A DNA stretch of 21,973 bases from a virus: IMG/VR virus record IMGVR_UViG_3300047564_001149, positions 1 through 21,973 of that record; one strand, written 5' to 3'. Below the pieces are notes generated by a model. It did not search any database and was not told the DNA's origin. It was given only the letters and a program-made list of their open reading frames with translations. The position numbers and the translations under genes are program-made. Numbering within the stretch: position 1 is the first letter of the stretch; each line of letters opens with the position of its first letter. Shown here piece by piece: positions 1 to 8,453 of this stretch.

Positions 1-1
1 T

Positions 2-3000
2 AAATATATTACTTATTCTGATTTCAGAAAAAACCAAAAAACAGAAGATTGGGAAAATGAGGGCGGTGTAACCATTGATGAAAGTTATTATCCAACAGCA
101 GTCGTTGGAGATACAAGTGTTGCTTTCACTACAAATGGATTATCCTTATATAAAGGGCGGGTTGAAGTATCTTACGAGGCAGATGTAGATGCAAGTGGGA
201 ATAACATTTTTACAATTGAACGAATTGTTACGCCAGAAGGAAAGCGCGGAATGGGTAGCGCAAGCAAGGCTTTATCAGAAGTAACAAGTTCAGCAGATAA
301 AGCTGGATTAACATTGCAGCTTGAGCCAGCGGCAGTTAAACCATTGATCAAAAAAGGTGGCAAGGGATTAACAAGTAAACAACTTGTAGATTGGTATAAA
401 CGAAATGGGTTTGTTCAGAAGTTTGAAGGCAGTGATTTGATTTTAATTCGGCAACCCGCAACACCCACCCCCGCAGTATCGGAAACAATAACAGAGCCAG
501 CAGAAGCCGCCGTTACAGCACAGCCAACAGAATTTGGATTTGTTAAAGACATTGATAGCGCAAGAGAAAATATTAAGAAAAACCTAATTCGCTTTGCATC
601 TGGCATGAGTGGATTGAGTGATATGCGTCGAGGATCATACGCTCGCGCTGGACATAGGAATTACGGAATTGGATTTGATGTTGGCTTGCTTTCTAAAAAA
701 ACAATAAGTGAACTAGCTATCTTTATAGTAAACTTAGACACTCAGGTATTTATTGACTCTGGCGCATTTAGTAGTTTCAAGAAAGCGATAAAGGAAGGCA
801 GGACGGTTGAAGCCCTTGATTTTGACAGGATACTTGCAAAGTATGATTCAATTATTGATGAAATTGATAAGGTTAATGCTGTTGAGAAAACTGATTATCC
901 TCGTCCAATGCTTGTTATGCCGGATGTTATTGGAAATCAAAAAGCATCATTGGATTTGATTGATAAGCATAAGAATTGGATAGCAACATCTATATCAATG
1001 GATTTAAGCGTTCCGATTATTCCTATTCCACTTGGAGAGTTATCATTATCTGATGCATACTCAAGTATTATTGATATTTTAAAAACAAACACATTGGGTC
1101 TTGAAATTGATCCAAATAAATTTGTTGTTGGAATTCCATCTAATGCAGAGGCAATAAGTAGGGACAAACTTTCTGAATTTTTGAAACAATCGCAACCGCC
1201 AAGAATTCACTTCTTAGGCGCTGCTGCTGATAAAAACATATCTCCGTTAATTGATGCCGTTGCTCAAAATTCACCTAATACACAAGTGACTGCTGATGCG
1301 AGTAAAGTTAGGTCAGCAATTCTTAATGGTGTAGCAAAAGGTAAAACAAGACAACAGGCTATCTTTGATGCGCTTTATCAAGAAGATGATCCTAATGTTG
1401 TATTGGAATCTATAGGTAAAAATCCAGAACAATTAACTCCAACTGCACCAATAGAAGCCGTAGCGCCTTCAGGCATCGCAGTAGGCAACCGCATCAAGCT
1501 AGGCAAGAGTCCGCAGACATACACCATCGAAGAGGAAATCCCGCAGAGTGCTAACGACAAGAAATTCGGCGAGCAGTATTACTCTGTAAAAAACGAGAAG
1601 ACAGGCGAGACGCAGGTAGTCGAGAAGAACGACATGAAGCCTGTCAGCAGCAGAAGGCGCAAAATGGCATCAGAGCCAGACCCTCTTCCAGAGAATGAAA
1701 GATACGGGCAGGTTAAACTGAACCAAAGAATCCAAAGGTATTTCGGTGGAAAGATTCCAGACCGAGTATATGTAGTGGATGACGCAGTAGATAAAGAGAA
1801 AAAATACCAAGCGGCATACTACCCTGACTTGGGAATTCTTATTGTAAACAATGCTTACATTAAAAAGAACGCGAATGTTGGAGACATCATCGCTCACGAA
1901 CTAGGTCACTACGCATTCGGAGATAAGAAATTTAAGGCGGCATTCGATAATTTCTACAACTCTCTTTCACCAGAAGACAAAGCGAAGATAGATAAGATCG
2001 TAGAAGAAAGCTATAACGAGGAGACTGAAGAATCCCAAATCGAAGAAAGTAAAGTTATTGCTTTCACTTCCTACACGATTGTTAATCCGCAACGGAGAAG
2101 CCTTTGGAATGCTGTGCTTGATGCGCTGAAGGCATTCGCAAATAAAGTATTTGGTAAGAATTTCCAGATGTCCGATCCGAATAGGACGGCACTTGCTATC
2201 CTATCTACGGCTAAGAAACGCTTTGCCGCTGGCGAGGAGATTGTCAGAGAAGATACTAAAGCCAAGAGAGCGGCGGAACAGGCTCAAGACGCTCGCTTTG
2301 CAGAGCTAGAAGCCAGAGCTAAAGCGGGAGACAAGGAAGCTGAAGCGGAAGCGCAGAGGATGGTTGATGAAGCGGCGAAGGAGGCTGGGTATGTTCTAAA
2401 AGGATTTCATGGATCACCAGAAAAGAATATAACGCAATTTAAAAATCCAACTTGGGTTGCAAAGAGCGAATATTTGGCAGAACTTTATTCTGAAAGTTTT
2501 CAAGGAGATGATCTTGTATTGGGAAGGGTTTATCCTGTAGTTGTTAATCCAGAAAAAACCTTAAAATTATGGAGGTTTAAGGATTGGGTTGATTTGGTTG
2601 AAAAATTAGCCCCTGACAACAATAAGTTAAAAAATGAAATATTAAAATCCCAAAGCAATGATGCTTTTGGAATTCCTATATTTCAGTTTGATGATCCAGA
2701 TCGCGGAAACAAGATTTCCCAATGGAGAAAAGAAAATGGGAATTGGGATAACTTTAAAAAAACAACATTAGAAAAAAGGGCGAGAGCGAAAAGACTAGGG
2801 GAAGAATACTTCTCATGGAATACTGACGGATATGACTTGTCTTCCACTTGGAAAGAAGGGTTTGATCAATCTACTGCGAATTTCAGCAACCAAATGAATT
2901 TGGTAAATGCTTTATTCGATTTAGGCTATGACACGCTTGGTCAACTTGAGTCTGGTAGAAACGCATCTACGGATGCTGGATATCTTGTAAAAAATCCAAG

Positions 3001-6000
3001 CAACCAAATCAAATCCGCAGACCCATTCACCTACGACGACGCAGGCAATCTAATCCCGCTATCCGAGAGGTTCCAGTCTAGCGAGCCAGACATTCGCAGG
3101 ATGGCGGTAGAAGCAGAGCCTCGCACGGAACAAGTAGCAGGAAGAACTGATCGCGGGACTCCCATCATCACGACTCCAGTTGGCATCATCAAACAAACAA
3201 ATGAAGTCTTGAGAAAGAACTTCTTTGACGGAACGACTGTATCTGATGAGGCAACTAAGAATGCTTGGCTATACATATCCAGATTGCTAGACATTGAATC
3301 TGGCAATGCAAACGAACTCGCTGGAGAAATTAACGATGTTGTAGATGCTGAGACTAATTCCGACTCTAGGATGGGTGCTAGTTTGTTCTCTGTGTCTCTA
3401 GCGAATTACTCCGCAAAATTAGCAGCCTTGGGTGACTCTACAATGCTTTCATTCTTGGTTCGCAGAATTAACAAGATGCCAGTGGATAAGTATGCTGGAG
3501 GAAGAAGTGAAGCTGGCGAGGCATTGAGGGGGGCGGGAGAATACGACATTGACGGATACGGCGCACTTAAAGTTGAGCAGAAAGCCAAGAGAGACAGAAC
3601 AGCCGCAGAAATATTTGCAAGAGGGAATCCTACTAAAGAGCAGGTTAAAGCTGTATCCGATGCGATAGATGCTGCTGACAACGCAACGATTGGAACTCCA
3701 GAAGAAGTTGCTTCTGATGTAGAGCAAATCGAAAAGCGCACCAAGAGGAACATAACAAAGAAGCTGGAAACTCTTCTCAAGAAAGGTTCGCTCAAGGAGA
3801 TGATTGCGAGCATTAAGAATACTCCGCTTGAAGAACAGCAGGCTCCCGGCTGGATAGAGAAAGTTATCAAAGGCTACCTTGAGCAAGCAGGGCTTACTGG
3901 AGATGCCGCTACGACTGCCGCTAAACTATACGACAGCATTCTGTCCGAGAGATTTGTTGAGGCGAAACAAAAGGCATTTGAAGAAACTCTAGGAAGATCA
4001 GCGCCTTGGAATAACTATCTTTCCAGAAACAGCCGCATGGCGAAAGACTCGCTGAAGAAGATTCAAGTCGCAATCAGAACTGGAGTCCTCGATCCTTCTA
4101 AAACTATTGAAAGCGTTATTGCGAAAGAGAACGGATGGGATGGATTTACGAAGGAACAATTTGAGCGAATCGTCCAACTGGACAATATAATCAATAATCC
4201 AGATAACGACGATGTGACTCGCCGCGAAGCGATGAGCGAACTGAATAAGATTATCGCGGACGCTAAATTACCAGTAAGATTTAAAGATGCTCTTGGCGCT
4301 TATTATGTTGGACAAGCACTGATGGGTATCCCGACAGCATTTGTAAACATAGTATCTCCACTTGGGTTCTCTATTAGAAACCTTATGACGGATATTAGTA
4401 TATACGCCTTCACCGATCCAGCTAGAATCCCAATAGCATTTGAATCATTCTTGGACAGCATGAGGTCTTGGTATGACCAAACATCTTACGCTTTTAAGAA
4501 TCAGATTTACTTGAATGATGTTGTCGAGTATTTGAATGGTCAGAATGTATTGAGAGAGCTTTTTGATAGAGGCAAGAAGCAGTGGGCTAACGGAGAGTAT
4601 GCTGCTGGGTTTGCGAACATGGCTGTAGGTATGGCTCAAATCACAGGACGGGTTTTGTCATCGCTTGACCAAGGTGCTATAGCCGCGCTGGAGAATCAGA
4701 ATATTACTCGATATGCGATGGAGGCTCTAGCTGGTAATACTAAAGGCAGGGTTCCAAAAGATAAACTTAAAGAGTTTGCGAACATGATTCTACACACAAA
4801 GAGGCGAGTTATCGCGGAAAGTGTATCTAGCGGAATGTCTAGGGATCGTGCTGGGGTTCTTGCTGACTTGGCGGTTAAATCTGAAATTATGGCCGCTCTT
4901 GCTACAACGGAAGCAGGCCCAATGTCGGTGCTTGATTCCGCAATTAATGATGCACTGCTTTCTGTTGGAAGAAATAAAACGGTTACAATTATTGATGGCT
5001 TTGAGGTCGAAAGAAAGAAGTTAGCTGATAGTGGGATTATTTCATATCCTCCAATAAGAATGCTTGAGATGATTGCTGAAAAAGCTGGCAAAGAAGGTTC
5101 TGGAATGCAGATTTTCTCCAAAATGCTATACGGATTTGCGATAGTTCCAGCCAGAACATTTAGTAATGCGGCGTGGTTCAGCCCGGTTGGCTTTCTAAGA
5201 CTTGGTGTTGACGCATACAAGAAATCTAAAGGGCAAGATTCTCCATACGCAATGTCACTTCAAACGGACGCTCAATTCAAACAAAGGCTTACAGATGCTA
5301 TTGCTGGATCAATTGTAATGATTGCTCTTGCCGCATTGAGGGCTGGATCGTCTGATGATGAAGACGATAAACTTTTTAAGATCGTTATTACAGGAAACGG
5401 GCCAAGTGCTGTTGCTGACAAACAATATCACGATACATGGAATAAGAAATATTCACCATATACATTCCATATTATAATGGGTGGTAAAACTACAAAGATT
5501 AACATTGGTCGCGGTGGTGAAGCATTATTCTTTCCAATTATGCTTGCTGGAGCATTGGACGATTGGGAGATTAAAAGAAAACAGAATCTTACTAAGAAAA
5601 AACCAAGTGACTTGAATGATGCCGCAGAAATGCTTGGTTCTTCATTTTTTGCACTAGCACAGAGAGGCCCGTATGCTGCGTTTACACAACCTCTTTTTGA
5701 TGCGTCAAGCCAAGGCAGGGTAACAGAGTCTTTGGCTAGTCAAGCTGGATACTTTGGAAAAACCTTTATTCCGATTCTCGGAACATCTGTTGCAAGGAAC
5801 ATTACTGATTTCATAAACGATCCGGTTGATAGGTCTTCAGTCGAAGGGGCGATCTATGCGAACACACCAATTGTAGGCCCGTGGATGGGAACTAAAGCTC
5901 TTAATGCTCTAGGTCAACCAGTCAGGGCTGATGACTGGGGTGATAAGCTATTTAAGCTCGGAGTTCCTGTTGTATTCTCATTTCCGAAAAATACTCCAAT

Positions 6001-6301
6001 GAATGAAGTAAATGAGTTGATTCTAAAGCAAGGCGGTGGCCCTTCATTCCCAACCAGAACAAACGCTCAAAATAGATTTGGCGATACTCTTACAGACAAA
6101 GAGTTTGAAGCGTATGTCCGTGAATACGGGAAAGTAATGTCGGATCGAATGTTTAAAAACAGATCAAAACTTGAAAGAATGAAGCCAAGCGATTACGATG
6201 ATGAGCTTGAAAAATACGCAAGAGGCTACTCCGCTGGTGACTTTAAAGTTAAGGGTGCATCGGATATGGCAGTCCAAGCGGTTAAGCGCATGAGACAATG
6301 A
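2..6301 (+). CDS. Giant polyvalent virion protein, 5'-truncated (GNAT-, TGT/DpdA-, zinc peptidase- and ART-like domains)
   Basis: The frame is open from base 2, so about 2,099 residues are visible and the true start lies upstream; the first ATG (251) falls inside a domain and is not the start. Counting from that Met as residue 1, the order is: GNAT-like (up to 67), TGT/DpdA-like (about 100-360), a small beta-rich segment (about 407-465), a HELGH zinc peptidase (about 484-665), a charged coiled-coil linker (about 668-712), an ADP-ribosyltransferase-like domain (about 715-946), then more than 1,000 residues of helical sequence with hydrophobic patches near 1346-1376 and 1681-1699. A segment ending in ITGNGPS (near 1710-1720) and followed by a tryptophan/tyrosine-rich stretch resembles the C-terminus of large phage internal virion proteins. 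By family knowledge such polyvalent proteins are packaged and injected with DNA to act early on host targets; that role is inferred here. The stop overlaps the next start (ATGA), implying coupled translation. Function of the last half is unknown. Confidence 0.85.
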   Translation, partial: KYITYSDFRKNQKTEDWENEGGVTIDESYYPTAVVGDTSVAFTTNGLSLYKGRVEVSYEADVDASGNNIFTIERIVTPEGKRGMGSASKALSEVTSSADKAGLTLQLEPAAVKPLIKKGGKGLTSKQLVDWYKRNGFVQKFEGSDLILIRQPATPTPAVSETITEPAEAAVTAQPTEFGFVKDIDSARENIKKNLIRFASGMSGLSDMRRGSYARAGHRNYGIGFDVGLLSKKTISELAIFIVNLDTQVFIDSGAFSSFKKAIKEGRTVEALDFDRILAKYDSIIDEIDKVNAVEKTDYPRPMLVMPDVIGNQKASLDLIDKHKNWIATSISMDLSVPIIPIPLGELSLSDAYSSIIDILKTNTLGLEIDPNKFVVGIPSNAEAISRDKLSEFLKQSQPPRIHFLGAAADKNISPLIDAVAQNSPNTQVTADASKVRSAILNGVAKGKTRQQAIFDALYQEDDPNVVLESIGKNPEQLTPTAPIEAVAPSGIAVGNRIKLGKSPQTYTIEEEIPQSANDKKFGEQYYSVKNEKTGETQVVEKNDMKPVSSRRRKMASEPDPLPENERYGQVKLNQRIQRYFGGKIPDRVYVVDDAVDKEKKYQAAYYPDLGILIVNNAYIKKNANVGDIIAHELGHYAFGDKKFKAAFDNFYNSLSPEDKAKIDKIVEESYNEETEESQIEESKVIAFTSYTIVNPQRRSLWNAVLDALKAFANKVFGKNFQMSDPNRTALAILSTAKKRFAAGEEIVREDTKAKRAAEQAQDARFAELEARAKAGDKEAEAEAQRMVDEAAKEAGYVLKGFHGSPEKNITQFKNPTWVAKSEYLAELYSESFQGDDLVLGRVYPVVVNPEKTLKLWRFKDWVDLVEKLAPDNNKLKNEILKSQSNDAFGIPIFQFDDPDRGNKISQWRKENGNWDNFKKTTLEKRARAKRLGEEYFSWNTDGYDLSSTWKEGFDQSTANFSNQMNLVNALFDLGYDTLGQLESGRNASTDAGYLVKNPSNQIKSADPFTYDDAGNLIPLSERFQSSEPDIRRMAVEAEPRTEQVAGRTDRGTPIITTPVGIIKQTNEVLRKNFFDGTTVSDEATKNAWLYISRLLDIESGNANELAGEINDVVDAETNSDSRMGASLFSVSLANYSAKLAALGDSTMLSFLVRRINKMPVDKYAGGRSEAGEALRGAGEYDIDGYGALKVEQKAKRDRTAAEIFARGNPTKEQVKAVSDAIDAADNATIGTPEEVASDVEQIEKRTKRNITKKLETLLKKGSLKEMIASIKNTPLEEQQAPGWIEKVIKGYLEQAGLTGDAATTAAKLYDSILSERFVEAKQKAFEETLGRSAPWNNYLSRNSRMAKDSLKKIQVAIRTGVLDPSKTIESVIAKENGWDGFTKEQFERIVQLDNIINNPDNDDVTRREAMSELNKIIADAKLPVRFKDALGAYYVGQALMGIPTAFVNIVSPLGFSIRNLMTDISIYAFTDPARIPIAFESFLDSMRSWYDQTSYAFKNQIYLNDVVEYLNGQNVLRELFDRGKKQWANGEYAAGFANMAVGMAQITGRVLSSLDQGAIAALENQNITRYAMEALAGNTKGRVPKDKLKEFANMILHTKRRVIAESVSSGMSRDRAGVLADLAVKSEIMAALATTEAGPMSVLDSAINDALLSVGRNKTVTIIDGFEVERKKLADSGIISYPPIRMLEMIAEKAGKEGSGMQIFSKMLYGFAIVPARTFSNAAWFSPVGFLRLGVDAYKKSKGQDSPYAMSLQTDAQFKQRLTDAIAGSIVMIALAALRAGSSDDEDDKLFKIVITGNGPSAVADKQYHDTWNKKYSPYTFHIIMGGKTTKINIGRGGEALFFPIMLAGALDDWEIKRKQNLTKKKPSDLNDAAEMLGSSFFALAQRGPYAAFTQPLFDASSQGRVTESLASQAGYFGKTFIPILGTSVARNITDFINDPVDRSSVEGAIYANTPIVGPWMGTKALNALGQPVRADDWGDKLFKLGVPVVFSFPKNTPMNEVNELILKQGGGPSFPTRTNAQNRFGDTLTDKEFEAYVREYGKVMSDRMFKNRSKLERMKPSDYDDELEKYARGYSAGDFKVKGASDMAVQAVKRMRQ
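155..451 (+). other. GNAT-like acetyltransferase domain (in the giant protein)
   Basis: The segment has a beta-strand motif (FTIERIVTP), then GKRGMGSAS, which fits the R/Q-x-x-G-x-G/A acetyl-CoA phosphate-binding loop of GNAT enzymes. A helix (VTSSADKAG), a strand (LTLQLEP), and the C-terminal WYKRNGF with the final strand ILIRQP complete the usual GNAT order. The motif straddles the ATG at 251, which is the best argument that translation begins upstream of the window. The substrate is unknown; phage GNAT-like domains of this shape may also be non-catalytic. Confidence 0.65.
548..1330 (+). other. tRNA-guanine transglycosylase / DpdA-like domain (in the giant protein)
   Basis: Motifs appear in the order expected for the TGT superfamily barrel. 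FIDSGAFSSF has D169, at the place of the DSGGFQ general-base aspartate of TGT. MPDVIGN (224-229), FVVGIPSN (291-298) and IHFLGAA (319-325) follow, and then TADASKVR has D349, a candidate for the nucleophilic aspartate that in TGT follows the LMGVG motif. Bacterial TGT puts preQ1 into tRNA, and DpdA relatives put 7-deazaguanines into DNA. The spacing and the A/S-rich final motif look closer to DpdA than to housekeeping TGT. No cysteine zinc site of bacterial TGT is seen. Whether it is active, and on what substrate, is not shown. No preQ synthesis genes are in the window, so the base would have to come from the host. Confidence 0.68.
1700..2245 (+). other. Zincin metallopeptidase domain (HELGH) in the giant protein
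   Basis: DIIAHELGHYAFG (H549, E550, H553) is a textbook HExxH zinc-binding and catalytic helix, preceded by a beta strand (GILIVNNAYI) as usual for this class. A glutamate-rich helix about 45 residues later (EESKVIAF, E598/E599) is a candidate for the third zinc ligand. Similar domains recur in phage polyvalent proteins. It could process the polyprotein itself or cut a host target; the sequence does not decide. Confidence 0.75.
2393..3088 (+). other. ADP-ribosyltransferase-like domain in the giant protein
   Basis: The domain opens with LKGFHGSP (H720, the usual first NAD-binding histidine motif), followed by SEYLAELYSESF and VYPVVVNPEKTL, matching the A-x-x-Y and vyPVyvn-npl pattern of phage ART domains. 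It ends with NPSNQIKSAD and FQSSEPDIRR, near-identical in form to the family's closing QIKSa and npdIr motifs. The family transfers ADP-ribose from NAD to host proteins. A larger than usual insertion, rich in Trp, Lys and Asp, lies between about 790 and 880. Confidence 0.75.
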
Positions 6302-6927
6302 TCGAATATGAACTGATAGACAAGTCTAGTTCCCCTGCTGGGAACTGGAGAATTAAAGTTCCACAAACTGGGGTTGAGTTTAAACACTACGACTATCGGG
6401 CAATAACCAATGCATACAAATCCCACTGCAACGCTAACGGGATTTTGCTGTCTCCAAACTGGGAGGAAGAATTCTTATCCGAAATGTGTAAACAGAATCC
6501 AAACTGGGGATCGAAATGCATTCCTAATAGCTCTAAAAAAGTAACCCGTAGAAGGCTATCTTTGACCGCCGTCCTTTCATTCCTAAACATGATGCGTATC
6601 TGGGCGCAATCAACACTATCCGGCAAGGATGCCTTCGTATCTCAGGAGGAAGCTGATAGAAGGGCTGGCATTTGCGTTGGTTGCCCGTTTAACACGACTT
6701 TGCAGTTCTCTTGCGGTGCTTGCATGGGTGCGGTGCTAACGCTCATACAGGGCGTTATAGGCAAAAGAAAGACGCAATACGACGATAGGCTTGGAGCCTG
6801 CCTTGTTTGCAGTTGTTCCCTCAAGGCTGCTGTTCATGTCCCAGTTGACATACAGCGGCAAGGATTGAGCGAAGATATTAAGAAAGATTTTGATGATATA
6901 AAATATTGCTGGAAAAAGATTGAGTAA
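6298..6927 (+). CDS. Cysteine-rich metal-binding-like protein with N-terminal PAGxWR module
   Basis: 209 residues. The start overlaps the giant gene's stop by four bases (ATGA), so the two are probably translationally coupled; no Shine-Dalgarno is apparent. Residues about 10-68 form a small module starting PAGNWRI that reappears at the C-terminus of the next gene's product. Residues 126-173 carry paired cysteines: CVGC (126/129), CGAC (139/142) and CLVCSC (168/171/173), plus H180 and C204 as possible further ligands. The spacing suggests one or two zinc or iron-sulphur sites. A basic RRR stretch (84-86) and a short hydrophobic helix precede the cluster. I do not recognise a named family or function. 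Confidence 0.8.
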   Translation: MIEYELIDKSSSPAGNWRIKVPQTGVEFKHYDYRAITNAYKSHCNANGILLSPNWEEEFLSEMCKQNPNWGSKCIPNSSKKVTRRRLSLTAVLSFLNMMRIWAQSTLSGKDAFVSQEEADRRAGICVGCPFNTTLQFSCGACMGAVLTLIQGVIGKRKTQYDDRLGACLVCSCSLKAAVHVPVDIQRQGLSEDIKKDFDDIKYCWKKIE

Positions 6928-7874
6928 TGAATTTTCTACATGAGCGAGATTTAGGGGATATTATCGTTAGTTTGGCGTCAGTCCAATCAGCGGGTGGCGG
7001 TAACTACTACATCCAAAACAATCAAACTGCACTTAGGATGTTAAGGCCGCTCATTGAATGCCAGCCATACATCAAAAAGTGTGGGAATAAATTGCTATTC
7101 AAGATAGACAAGTCATTCGTTGAATTCAGAAGGAATGGACATCCTTACGGGGTTCCACTTGCAGAACTACATGCTAAATGGATAAATCAGCCTACAGATT
7201 TATCTAAACAATGGCTTTTTTGTCCGAAAGATAAAAATTTTAATGGAAGGATTATTGTCAACAAGACTAGCAGGTATTCCAATCCGCTATTCCCATGGAA
7301 AGAAATAGTCAACCAACTCGGAGAATCAATTCTATTTGTTGGACACGACAGTGAGTATGAGTTGTTCTGTAAGAGGTTTGGAAAGGTTGAGCGATTAATC
7401 GTTAAGGACTATCTTGAACTGGCTATTGCTATCAATAGCTCTGAATGCTTCATTGGGAATCAGAGTTCAGCGAATTGCGTAGCAGAGGGGTTAAAGCATC
7501 GGACGATCCAAGAAGTCTGCTTATGGATGCCGGATTGTATCTATAAACGAGACAATGCCACATTTTGCTACGATGGAAATATTGACACAGTTTTGTCGGG
7601 AAAACGCATACAGATTTCCGTCAAAACTCCAGAGCGACATATAGACAAAACGCACACTCCAGCAGGAGGGTGGAGATTAACTATAAATGGCAAAACATTA
7701 AATAGTTACTCAATAGATGTGCTTGTGATTCAGGCACAATCATTAGGATTAGAGAAGCCAAAGTCAGAGATAGAGAATATGATTCTATCAGAGACGACCC
7801 CATTTGTTGCTCTTGACCCAATTTCAGAACGGTTGCTTGTATCCATACAGAAAATAAAGGAACTGATCGGATGA
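6927..7874 (+). CDS. GT-B/GT9-like glycosyltransferase with C-terminal PAGxWR module
   Basis: 315 residues, sharing one base with the preceding stop (TAATG). LGDIIVSLASVQ (9-20) resembles the N-terminal GDi-loop of heptosyltransferase-like (GT9) enzymes. FVGHDSEYELF (137-147) and then FIGNQSSANCVAEGL (175-189) match the second-domain nucleotide-sugar-binding pattern, in which a conserved N-x-S-s-x-x-H/N-x-A motif precedes an AEGL-type helix. These enzymes move a sugar from a nucleotide donor; the acceptor here is unknown. Residues about 244-290 (PAGGWRL onward) are an added module shared with the upstream cysteine-rich protein. The shortness relative to GT9 enzymes and the remote similarity leave open that it is a glycosyltransferase-fold binding protein. 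Confidence 0.65.
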   Translation: MNFLHERDLGDIIVSLASVQSAGGGNYYIQNNQTALRMLRPLIECQPYIKKCGNKLLFKIDKSFVEFRRNGHPYGVPLAELHAKWINQPTDLSKQWLFCPKDKNFNGRIIVNKTSRYSNPLFPWKEIVNQLGESILFVGHDSEYELFCKRFGKVERLIVKDYLELAIAINSSECFIGNQSSANCVAEGLKHRTIQEVCLWMPDCIYKRDNATFCYDGNIDTVLSGKRIQISVKTPERHIDKTHTPAGGWRLTINGKTLNSYSIDVLVIQAQSLGLEKPKSEIENMILSETTPFVALDPISERLLVSIQKIKELIG

Positions 7875-8449
7875 ACGAAGCGAGTAAGGCAATGCGGAGA
7901 AGGATGGAGGAAACCCGACTTGGTATATTTAACTGGCAAGATATATTTAATGGACGGGGAATAGATGTAGGATGCGGAAGCGACAAGATTCTATACAACA
8001 CTTGCATTGCATTTGACATGGAACACGGAGATGCAAACTATTTATCGAAATACTTTACTGATAGATTCGACTTTCTTCATGCTTCTCAATGCCTTGAGCA
8101 TATGCACAATCCATTCGAGGCTATACTTGAATGGATTAAAGTTGTTAGAAAAGGAGGACACCTAATCGTGTCTATTCCTGACTGGGATTTGTATGAAGGA
8201 AATAAGTGGCCTTCAAGATACAATCCAGATCATAAAAGCACTTGGAGTTTCACGCATGAAATGAGTCCATCGAAACATCATGTGAATATCTATAAATTCT
8301 TGGATTATTTACAGCCTCATTGCTACGCGAAAAGAGCTATGCTTGTAGATACCAATTACGATTACAGTCTTGGATCAAATGTCGATCAGACATTTATCGA
8401 GTCAAACAATGTAGAAGCCTTCATCGAACTTATTCTTTGTAAGACATAA
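7871..8449 (+). CDS. Class I SAM-dependent methyltransferase
   Basis: 192 residues with an ATGA overlap on the glycosyltransferase gene, and AAGGAA about ten bases upstream as a possible ribosome site. GIDVGCGSDK (30-39) is the glycine-rich SAM motif I; AFDMEHGDAN (47-56) supplies the acidic residue after strand 2; FDFLHASQCLEHM (66-78) is the motif typical of the Methyltransf_11 group; and GGHLIVSIPDWD (95-106) fits the strand-5 region. The substrate is not evident. Pairing with a glycosyltransferase suggests methylation of a sugar or small molecule rather than of DNA, since no DPPY/NPPF-type motif is present. The coding stop is only four bases from the oppositely oriented terminase stop. 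Confidence 0.85.
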   Translation: MNEASKAMRRRMEETRLGIFNWQDIFNGRGIDVGCGSDKILYNTCIAFDMEHGDANYLSKYFTDRFDFLHASQCLEHMHNPFEAILEWIKVVRKGGHLIVSIPDWDLYEGNKWPSRYNPDHKSTWSFTHEMSPSKHHVNIYKFLDYLQPHCYAKRAMLVDTNYDYSLGSNVDQTFIESNNVEAFIELILCKT

Positions 8450-8453
8450 TTGT

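Noticed and set aside
251-253. ATG 251 as the start of the giant gene
   Set aside because: The frame is open to base 2 and the upstream codons complete the GNAT-like domain, whose CoA-binding loop spans this Met.
3406-3886. Two minus-strand frames of 145-154 codons inside the giant gene
   Set aside because: Low-complexity Ser/Leu-rich translations overlapping each other and a continuous plus-strand protein; no start signals.
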